From an uncultured Bacteroidota bacterium (lineage in GTDB: Bacteria > Bacteroidota > Bacteroidia > Bacteroidales > P3), in NCBI GenBank assembly GCA_902800395.1, contig CADCEC010000007.1:1-64000 (forward strand): a stretch of 64,000 nt of DNA, written 5' to 3'. Of this stretch, positions 8,724 through 15,258 are shown piece after piece; position 1 is the stretch's first letter; each line of letters begins with the position of its first letter. A program made the translations under genes and the position numbers. Below the pieces are notes generated by a model. That model saw nothing but the letters and a program-made list of their open reading frames with translations. It made no database searches and was not told the DNA's origin.

Positions 8724-9194
8724 CTATAATGTTATGGATAAAACAATGGTGATAACTATCGACAATACCGCCAGCACAACAGCCCACTTTGCCAGTTTTC
8801 GACTGGCGTTTGCCTCCATTAGGTGGGCGGCAATCACATGGTAGGTCTGGCTCTTATAAGCGTCAATCCCCTTTTCTGTTATATAAACCAGTTCTTGATC
8901 TATCTGCTGATTGGGCTCGAGTTTGATCAATCCCATCAGAATCATATCTTGAAGCCAGCGATTGACATCCTCCTTCGATTTCTTGCACTTCCTGAGCAAA
9001 CCTGTGTCGTAGATGCTCTTGTCGATATACGCAACGTTAATTCGTTCTGCCTTGTGATATACTTGATATTGAACCAGACGGTCAAGCGTCCAAGCAAAGA
9101 AGAGATACTTGGATGCATTCTGACGCAGTAATGTGTGCCTACTGGTTTTCAGTTCTAAATTGACCATTCTGGTTTCCATATCCGTTTTATTCAA
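8724..9194 (-). CDS. Small winged-helix-like protein with C-terminal TM, in the hsd operon
   Basis: A 156-residue protein between hsdS and hsdR, overlapping the hsdS end by 8 bases. Residues about 20-110 look like a winged-helix fold (DVNRWLQDMILMGLIKLE, then a beta hairpin ELVYITEKG). Residues about 136-155 (AVVLAVLSIVITIVLSITL) form a single membrane helix. This combination is not a standard type I R-M subunit. Its position suggests a membrane-tethered accessory or regulator of the restriction system. I do not recognise a named family. Alternative starts are the Met codons at residues 6 and 10. Confidence 0.7.
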   Translation of the reverse strand: MNKTDMETRMVNLELKTSRHTLLRQNASKYLFFAWTLDRLVQYQVYHKAERINVAYIDKSIYDTGLLRKCKKSKEDVNRWLQDMILMGLIKLEPNQQIDQELVYITEKGIDAYKSQTYHVIAAHLMEANASRKLAKWAVVLAVLSIVITIVLSITL

Positions 9195-10335
9195 AGGTTA
9201 ATAATTTGTTGCGGTAATACTCATACTGCTTCTCGCGTTCCTTCAGCTGTGCCTCCAAGTTGGCGATACTCGCCTCAAAAGTGTCGAGGATGGAAACGAT
9301 GCGGGATTGTTCTTCAAGTGAAGGAATAGGGAAAGACAAGTTGTAAAGTCCGCTCATGTCAACAGAAGCAAAACCTCCTTGATTGATATGTTGCTTGCAC
9401 CACTCATCTATGACAAACATATAGTAATAAACAAATTTCATATCCAATAGTTTTTCATAGTTTTTCTTTGGATAAAAATTCGTGAAACGTTGATTCGATA
9501 AATAATCTACAGTTATCAACGCGTGTTCGCCTATGGTTGCAGAGGTAGCCAGAATGATTGAGTTTGCTTTAAATAGACCTTTGCCTTTTACTGCTTGAGG
9601 GGTTATGTGGAGGTTCGAGTCTTTCAATATTCTTCCATTATCACGGATATCCTCCATCTTAAACCATGGTATTGTTCCATTATCCCAAAATAATTCATTC
9701 TTAGTAGATGGAGTGTAACCATTACGAGTATCGAAAACCTCTTTCAACGTCTTCGTCTCTACCCCTTCTTTCCACTCCAAATCCAGCAATTCATTTCGGT
9801 AATACTCATACTGTTTCCTCCGCTCTGCAATTTGTTGTTTCATGTTCTCTATCGCAGCAGTGAACGTATCGAGAATACCCACTATCCGGGTTTGCTCGGA
9901 GAGGGAGGGGATGGGGATCTGAATTAAATCCCATCGTTTGAAGTCAAAACGGAATCGCGCTCCTTCTTCTTTCAATGAGTCTATTTTATTCCTAATTGCT
10001 TCCGACTTTATAGCAACAAAAAGATATTCAGGTAATACTCTTTTCTCATCAGCGTGAAAAACAACATACATAGGGCTGATAAGCCCCTTTCCATCATTCT
10101 TGAAATATGCGATTGATCCAATATTAAGCCTTGATGGATTATAAGCAAAATCATTTTTCTCTACAACCATATAGTTGGCAGTATCCTCACTATGTATGGT
10201 GAAATCATGCAAATCAGAAGATAGAACAAAACCTTTGTCATTAGTCACAGCATAAACAGGTGCTTCGCCACCTATTTTTTTCGCTTTATCTCTCTTCCGA
10301 GTAAGCAACGAACCAATGCTCACATATTCTACCAT
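9187..10335 (-). CDS. hsdS: Type I restriction specificity subunit S
   Basis: A 382-residue DNA-recognition subunit. It has two target-recognition domains (about 1-150 and 195-335), each followed by a conserved helical spacer. The two spacers are clearly homologous (SEQTRIVGILDTFTAAIEN...KQYEYYRNELL and EEQSRIVSILDTFEASIAN...KQYEYYRNKLL). The symmetry is typical of a complete HsdS that recognises a bipartite site. The coding DNA is more AT-rich than the core genes, as is common for swapped hsdS alleles. It starts one base after hsdM. No second hsdS cassette or recombinase lies nearby. Confidence 0.95.
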   Translation of the reverse strand: MVEYVSIGSLLTRKRDKAKKIGGEAPVYAVTNDKGFVLSSDLHDFTIHSEDTANYMVVEKNDFAYNPSRLNIGSIAYFKNDGKGLISPMYVVFHADEKRVLPEYLFVAIKSEAIRNKIDSLKEEGARFRFDFKRWDLIQIPIPSLSEQTRIVGILDTFTAAIENMKQQIAERRKQYEYYRNELLDLEWKEGVETKTLKEVFDTRNGYTPSTKNELFWDNGTIPWFKMEDIRDNGRILKDSNLHITPQAVKGKGLFKANSIILATSATIGEHALITVDYLSNQRFTNFYPKKNYEKLLDMKFVYYYMFVIDEWCKQHINQGGFASVDMSGLYNLSFPIPSLEEQSRIVSILDTFEASIANLEAQLKEREKQYEYYRNKLLTFE

Positions 10336-10336
10336 A

Positions 10337-11902
10337 TTATTTCCCTCCTAACTCGTTAATGATGTCTCTGATTTGCTCGCTCAGTTCGTAGTATTCTGTC
10401 TCAAGTGCTTCGATTTTAGTATTGACTTCCTCAATAATTATTTCCTCGCGAGTATCCTCTTGTTCCACATACGTGGAAACAGAAAGATTGCACCCATTTG
10501 CCAAAATTTCATCATTCTTTACCAACTTGGCCAAATACTGCTCATCTTTTCGATTAGTATAGAGTTCCATTATCTTCTCCTGATGCTCGGGCAGGAGGAC
10601 ATTCTTATTACCACCCTTCCCATAGAGCTTGCTGGCATTGATAAAGAGTACACTGCTATCTGTCTTTGCACTCTTCTTCAACACAATGATGCAGGTGGAG
10701 ATGGTTACATCGCCGAAGAATAGGTTGGCAGGCAGTTGGATAATGGTATCCACACGGTTGTTTCGCACAAGATACTGACGAATTTTCTGTTCTGCTCCAG
10801 TGCGATAGAGCACTCCCGGAAACTCGACGATGGCAGCCGTTCCCTGCTCGCTGAGATGCCACAACATATGCATTGCAAAGGCCAAATCGGCAGCACCTTT
10901 GGGTGCCAGTACTCCAGCGGGAGCGTATCTCTCGTCATTGATCAATATGGCGTTGTCCTTACCCACCCACTTAAGGGAATAGGGAGGATTGCTTACGATG
11001 GCATCGAAGGGGGCATCTTCTTTATGCTGTGGCTTCAGCAAAGTGTCTTCCAACGCAATATCGAAGTTGTCGAAGTTCACATTGTGCAAGAACATATTGA
11101 TGCGGCAGAGGTTGTATGTGGTGGGGTTCACCTCTTGGCCATAGTATTTCAAGTTAGGGTTGGTTTTGCCTACGGTTTTTGAGAATTTCAACAGCAATGA
11201 ACCCGAGCCGCACGCAGGGTCGTAAACTTTCTGGATATTTTGATTATGCCAACTGGCCAGTCGTGCCAACAGTTCGCTCACCTGCTGTGGGGTAAAAAAC
11301 TCACCGCCGCTCTTACCAGCATTCGAGGCATACATCTGCATCAAGTATTCGTAGGTGTCGCCAATGGTATCGTTGTCGGTGTCATTGTATTTCGAGCCAA
11401 GATTCATCCCCGCTACGGTTTTTAGTACCTTGGCAAGCAACTGGTTCCGCTTGATGACAGTGCTACCCAAAAGGGCGCTATCCACAGCAAAGTCGCTGAA
11501 CAACCCACGCAAATCATCCTCCGAAGGGGTGCCTTTGGCTGAAGCTTCGATGCTACGAAAGATAGCAGAAAGATGTTCATTCAGGTTCTCGTCGTTCTCT
11601 GAGTTTTTGGCAACATTCTGGAACAACTGTGATGGCAGGATAAAGTAACCCTTCTCTTCCACCATCTTCTTGCGAATCTTCTCTGCTTCCTTGTCGCTGA
11701 TAGCTGCATAGTCGAAGTTCGGCTGACCAGCCTCCTTCATGATATCGTGAATATATTCGCAGATATTCTCCGAGATAAATCGGTAAAAAATGGAACCCAG
11801 CACATAGGCTTTGAACTCCCAGCCGTCCACGCTTCCGCGCAGGTCGTTGGCTATCTTCCATATTGTCTTATGCAGTTCCGCGCGTTCTTGTTTAGTTGCC
11901 AT
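10337..11902 (-). CDS. hsdM: Type I restriction-modification methyltransferase subunit M
   Basis: An N6-adenine methyltransferase subunit. The N-terminus (KQERAELHKTIWKIANDLRGSVDGW) is close to EcoR124I HsdM, pointing to type IC. The SAM-binding motif YDPACGSGSLLL is near residue 225 and the catalytic NPPY (IVSNPPYSLKW) near 304. The C-terminus is a coiled coil (EEVNTKIEALETEYYELSEQI). I chose the ATG at 11902 (MATKQERAEL) because it matches family starts; the in-frame ATG at 11917 sits directly against a GGA and is less likely. It is the first gene of the hsd operon behind a long structured leader. Confidence 0.95.
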   Translation of the reverse strand: MATKQERAELHKTIWKIANDLRGSVDGWEFKAYVLGSIFYRFISENICEYIHDIMKEAGQPNFDYAAISDKEAEKIRKKMVEEKGYFILPSQLFQNVAKNSENDENLNEHLSAIFRSIEASAKGTPSEDDLRGLFSDFAVDSALLGSTVIKRNQLLAKVLKTVAGMNLGSKYNDTDNDTIGDTYEYLMQMYASNAGKSGGEFFTPQQVSELLARLASWHNQNIQKVYDPACGSGSLLLKFSKTVGKTNPNLKYYGQEVNPTTYNLCRINMFLHNVNFDNFDIALEDTLLKPQHKEDAPFDAIVSNPPYSLKWVGKDNAILINDERYAPAGVLAPKGAADLAFAMHMLWHLSEQGTAAIVEFPGVLYRTGAEQKIRQYLVRNNRVDTIIQLPANLFFGDVTISTCIIVLKKSAKTDSSVLFINASKLYGKGGNKNVLLPEHQEKIMELYTNRKDEQYLAKLVKNDEILANGCNLSVSTYVEQEDTREEIIIEEVNTKIEALETEYYELSEQIRDIINELGGK

Positions 11903-11925
11903 ATATCGTATTTTCATTCCTTTAA

Positions 11926-12290
11926 AATAAGCGTCCTGCCTTCTTGTGTGGCATATAAAAAATGTCGAGACTTCGGTCCTTCATTAGAAAAGCAAAGACG
12001 CTTATTTTTTCTATTATTGTTTCAATTGTTGATTGCAATATAATAAATAGAATCCGTGAGGTCTTTTTGTCTAAGACTGAGGTTCAGCAAAACCATATCT
12101 GCGACAAGAAAGCTCACGGATGCCATGAACGTTCTGCTTCCAGTGTGGCATATTTGAAATGGTGTGCTTAGCACCACGTTTCTTCACCTCGGCAAGGCTC
12201 AAACAAATTTGGCTCTGCACTCGGTTTACGAAACGGTCGAGATTTCAGTCTTTCCTCGGAAAAGCAAAAACGCTTTATATTAAATATTTA
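11926..12290 (-). ncRNA. Long structured leader of the hsd operon
   Basis: The roughly 430 bases between the hsdM promoter and the hsdM start hold no gene but much structure. One stem pairs AATAAGCGTC (12006-11997) with GACGCTTATTT (11938-11928), right before hsdM. A second pairs ATCCGTGAG with CTCACGGAT across 12052-12121. A GTGCTTAGCACCAC hairpin lies at about 12163-12176. Two copies of a composite unit are present: GTGTGGCATAT with a following GTCGAGA-TTC-GTC-TTC...GAAAAGCAAA-ACGCTT, at 11946-12004 and, split by about 70 extra bases, at 12143-12275. It may be a regulatory leader or encode a small RNA. Confidence 0.55.
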
Positions 12291-12354
12291 TCATTATTCT
12301 ATCGTTCTTATTTTATGTTGATTTATTAATTGCTATTATTTTGTTTTCACGCTG

Positions 12355-12385
12355 CAAAGATACGAATAATCTTTGGATTGACAAA
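12355..12385 (-). promoter_or_regulatory. Promoter of the hsd operon
   Basis: On the minus strand, TTTG (12385-12382), 19 bases, then TATCTTTG (12362-12355): a perfect Bacteroides-type promoter. Transcription would begin near 12347 and run through the structured leader into hsdM. Another TATCTTTG at 12493-12486 lacks a -33 box. Confidence 0.75.
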
Positions 12386-12512
12386 ATAATGTTTCGCGCG
12401 TGTGAAACAGATAATAAATCGAAACTGCAAAAAAAACGATAATTATTATTTACAGCAAGGGCATCAATGGAATTTTATGAAACTGCAAAGATACGATAGT
12501 TGAGTGATATGG

Positions 12513-13586
12513 CTACGCCTTTTTGATGTTTGAGCTCAGAGCCAAAACATGCCAGCTTCCATCGTCGCGGCGATCGAGATAGCCTTTCTTGCGGAAGCTC
12601 TCTATCTGCTTCTGTACAGCAGAACGGTTGACCGACAAATAGTCCGCCATCTCGGAGAAGGTGACGAAGGGCTTGTCGCGCAGGAGCGCAAGCAGCCGAC
12701 TGCCGTTCCCACTCCTGAAGTGGATCCGCTGACCGTCGTACCACCAAGTGTCCTTGTCGGCATTCCTCACGATGTCTATCTCGCATTGCATCTCCTCGCA
12801 CACCGTCTGGCGGAAGAAGGCGAGGAAGGAAGCAATCTTGCCTATGGTGGCGTGAGCACCGTCGGAGGGCACTTTGCCTATTTTCTGGTCAGCACGATGC
12901 AGGGCCTCAAGATATTCAGCTTTCTTGCGGTTGCGGATGACAATCATGGGCCACCCGTGACGGGCCATGATGTAGTTCGCCATCAGACGGGCGATGCGTC
13001 CGTTGCCGTCTTCAAAGGGGTGGATGCGGATGTAGCGGTAATGGAACAAAGCAGCCAGCTCCACAGGCAACAGCTTGCCCTCCTGCTCGGCAGCGTTGTA
13101 CCAATTCACAAGGTCGCTCATCAGCGAGGCCGTTTCTTCGGGCGACGCATATTCGAAGCGGTCGCCATATCGGGTAATGACGCTGTTGGGGCGCGTCTTA
13201 TACTGTCCGGCATGGACGGTATAACTCGTCTGTCCACCTCCAGGGAGGTCACGATAGACGGTGTAGTCCTCGCGCAGAAGCACTTTATGCAGTTGACGGA
13301 TGAAGTTCTGTGTCAGCGGTATGCCTTTGTCGCGTACGGCTTCCATCACCATCTCAACGCCAACCTGGCTGGCTTTCATATCGACAAAGTCCTTCAGGTC
13401 TCCTTCGCCGCTCACCTTGCCAAACAGCAGGAGCAACTCCGTCTGCCCATAGGTCAGCGTGTTGCCCTCGATGTGGTTGCTGTTGTAGTTGTATTCGGTC
13501 GTAAACTTGTTACGCAACAGTTCCACATGCTTCTCCGACAGCGGGAAAAGAGCCTTCCAGTCGTTGTATATTTCTTCTATCTTCAT
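12513..13586 (-). CDS. Fic family protein (AMPylase) with C-terminal winged helix
   Basis: A 357-residue protein. The Fic catalytic motif HPFEDGNGR is at residues 189-197. An N-terminal inhibitory motif SNHIEG (S/TxxxE[G/N]) at 36-41 marks it as an autoinhibited class II Fic protein. The last about 75 residues form a winged helix (FVTFSEMADYLSVNRSAVQKQIESF). Such proteins transfer AMP to target hydroxyls; the substrate here is unknown. It lies alone between the hsd operon and a DUF4143 ATPase gene. The upstream TACCACC repeats may be an operator for its own DNA-binding domain. Confidence 0.93.
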   Translation of the reverse strand: MKIEEIYNDWKALFPLSEKHVELLRNKFTTEYNYNSNHIEGNTLTYGQTELLLLFGKVSGEGDLKDFVDMKASQVGVEMVMEAVRDKGIPLTQNFIRQLHKVLLREDYTVYRDLPGGGQTSYTVHAGQYKTRPNSVITRYGDRFEYASPEETASLMSDLVNWYNAAEQEGKLLPVELAALFHYRYIRIHPFEDGNGRIARLMANYIMARHGWPMIVIRNRKKAEYLEALHRADQKIGKVPSDGAHATIGKIASFLAFFRQTVCEEMQCEIDIVRNADKDTWWYDGQRIHFRSGNGSRLLALLRDKPFVTFSEMADYLSVNRSAVQKQIESFRKKGYLDRRDDGSWHVLALSSNIKKA

Positions 13587-13591
13587 AAGCG

Positions 13592-13687
13592 TACCACTAT
13601 ATTATATGGGGTTCATACCACCTTACTAACGCATTTTCTTTGTTTTTATTGCATATACCACCTATTTATGTGGTGGTTGTACCACCT
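13592..13687. promoter_or_regulatory. TACCACC(T) operator-like repeats before fic
   Basis: TACCACCT occurs at 13616-13623, 13656-13663 and 13680-13687, with a near copy TACCACT at 13592-13598. An inverted GGTGG lies at 13672-13676, forming a GGTGG/CCACC dyad with the last copy. All are between the fic start and its promoter, which is what an autoregulated operator would look like. Confidence 0.5.
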
Positions 13688-13750
13688 TTGAAGCAAATAT
13701 TGCACTCTCTTCGTCGATTACTTCATGATATTCAGTAGGTTTATCGACTG

Positions 13751-13781
13751 TAAAGATACGAACTTTTTCTGAAACAGCAAA
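13751..13781 (-). promoter_or_regulatory. Promoter of the fic gene
   Basis: On the minus strand, TTTG (13781-13778), 19 bases, then TATCTTTA (13758-13751), one mismatch in the -7 box. It gives a leader of about 160 bases that includes the TACCACC repeats. Confidence 0.55.
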
Positions 13782-13832
13782 AACTCATACGGGTTTGGTA
13801 ATAAGGATAGTATTAGTTTACCCATACCCCCA

Positions 13833-14954
13833 TCAAAATGATACGAAATCAGTATAACTCTCAGGGTTAATTACGTTGAGTGGCGTACCTGGGTAGCTTT
13901 CGACAAATGTTTTTGGTAGTTTGACATTCTTGTTTTTCCATTTGAATTCATAAGCCTCCTGCTGGCCGTCTTTCTCTTCGATGAGGTCAATCTCCTGTTG
14001 CTGTGTTGTACGCCAAAAAAACATTTGGGCATAGTTCCGGCAGTATGCATTGCGTTTGACGCGTTCGCTCACCATCAGGTTCTCCCACAGCATACCCACG
14101 TCGTTTCTCATCTCTAAGGGGGCAAAGTTGGATATTAGGGCATTGCGGATGCCGTTGTCGTAGAAATAGACCTTGCGGCCGCGCTTGATTTCCGTACGCA
14201 GATTGCGGCTGTATGCGGGCAGACGGAACACCACGAAACATTTCTCTAACAAGTCTATGTAACTCTCCACGGTCTCTTTGTCGATACCAATGAGGCGAGA
14301 CAGCTCATTGTATGATACCTCGCTGCCCACCTGCAGGGCCAATGCCCGTACCAGTTTTTGCAGCACCTCGGGTTTCTTCACGCCGCGATATTCCAACAAG
14401 TCACGGTAGAGGTAGTTGTTGGCGAGATCTGTTAGCGTTCGCCGGGCATCCTCGGGGTGTGTTACCACATCGGGATACATGCCGTAGAGCATACGTTGCT
14501 CCAACAGGCGATGCTCCTCGCGTTGCGAGGTATGGGAAAACAGTTCTCCGAGCGACAGTGGGAATAATTGATACTCGATAATGCGACCAGTGGCTGGCTC
14601 GTTTATTTCATTCGCAAGCACGAAGGAGGAAGAACCGGTAACCAGTATTTGAGCATTGACTTTGAGATCAGCCATCATCTTTAGAGTCAGACCTATATTA
14701 TGCACACGCTGCGCCTCGTCGATGATTACCACACGGTGATTGCCTATCAGGTTGCGCAACTCGGTCGATGATTTGTTTTCCAAGTCGGCGCGGTCGTCAT
14801 AATTGTCGCAATTTATGGACAACACCCCTTCCATCCCATGAGTCAAACTGTCGAACAGCGTGGTTTTCCCCACTTGCCGAGCTCCCATCAAGGCAATTAT
14901 TTTGCCTCTACCAAAGTCATTTTTAATCAGTTGCTCAATTGTTCGGTGTATCAT
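13833..14954 (-). CDS. AAA ATPase with DUF4143 domain
   Basis: A 373-residue protein of the large Bacteroidota family of archaeal-type ATPases. It has Walker A (GARQVGKTTL, residues about 24-33), Walker B (VVIIDEAQRV), a sensor-like TGSSSF, and a C-terminal DUF4143 region with a PD-(D/E)xK-like end (WRTTQQQEIDLIEEKDGQQEAYEFKWKN). The cellular role of the family is not established. The gene stands alone with its own promoter and palindromic upstream repeats. Confidence 0.9.
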   Translation of the reverse strand: MIHRTIEQLIKNDFGRGKIIALMGARQVGKTTLFDSLTHGMEGVLSINCDNYDDRADLENKSSTELRNLIGNHRVVIIDEAQRVHNIGLTLKMMADLKVNAQILVTGSSSFVLANEINEPATGRIIEYQLFPLSLGELFSHTSQREEHRLLEQRMLYGMYPDVVTHPEDARRTLTDLANNYLYRDLLEYRGVKKPEVLQKLVRALALQVGSEVSYNELSRLIGIDKETVESYIDLLEKCFVVFRLPAYSRNLRTEIKRGRKVYFYDNGIRNALISNFAPLEMRNDVGMLWENLMVSERVKRNAYCRNYAQMFFWRTTQQQEIDLIEEKDGQQEAYEFKWKNKNVKLPKTFVESYPGTPLNVINPESYTDFVSF

Positions 14955-14974
14955 AATGCGGTTGTTTTACGTTG

Positions 14975-14982
14975 CAAATATA
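14975..14982 (-). promoter_or_regulatory. -7 box of the DUF4143 ATPase gene
   Basis: TATATTTG on the minus strand, giving a leader of only about 14 bases. The -33 region is poor and overlaps the first of two palindromic repeats, consistent with control by a bound protein. Confidence 0.45.
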
Positions 14983-15001
14983 CAAACTTTTTCGAATATA
15001 A

Positions 15002-15061
15002 CCGCTAAATTTATATTAATTTTCTCGGTTACATCCGCCAAATTTATACTGATTTTGGCGG
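15002..15061. promoter_or_regulatory. Two 27-bp palindromic repeats upstream of the ATPase gene
   Basis: Two related 27-bp units lie at 15002-15028 and 15035-15061, 33 bp apart, or about three helical turns. The second is a clean dyad: CCGCCAAA at one end and TTTTGGCGG at the other. The first is a decayed version (CCGCTAAA ... TTTTCTCGG). Position and spacing suggest a dimeric repressor site. Confidence 0.5.
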
Positions 15062-15182
15062 TTTGTATGCCATTCTATCTAATTCGCACGGTTCTGTCGA
15101 TGGGTCATCGAGGGAACATCGGACGGTCGCAGGGAGGGAGGGCGTTGGGGGCGGACATAAATCCTGTACACCGAATGAAGAT

Positions 15183-15214
15183 GTAATAAAAGGGTGCCCG
15201 ATAAGGACACCCTT
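15183..15214 (-). terminator. Intrinsic terminator of the EF-G2 gene
   Basis: On the minus strand AAGGGTGTCC and GGGCACCCTT pair around a short loop (15214-15190), followed by TTTATTA. It lies 45 bases past the EF-G2 stop. Confidence 0.75.
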
Positions 15215-15258
15215 GGATTGTTTGCGTAGCTTGATTGCCCAGCGAGGGCACTCGTCGG

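Noticed and set aside
6297..8729. An 810-codon open frame on the plus strand opposite hsdR
   Set aside because: Antisense shadow of hsdR; the hsdR frame has all catalytic motifs and this one has none.
9187..10335. Two half-hsdS genes fused recently
   Set aside because: The internal repeat of TRD and spacer is the normal architecture of full-length HsdS, not evidence of recent fusion.
5281..12290. A phase-variable hsdS shufflon
   Set aside because: There is only one hsdS, no silent cassettes, no recombinase, and the shared 14-nt motifs are direct, not inverted, repeats.
12486..12493. A second promoter for the hsd operon (TATCTTTG on the minus strand)
   Set aside because: No TTTG lies 19-21 bases upstream and the box sits at the end of the fic gene. 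The box at 12355 is complete.
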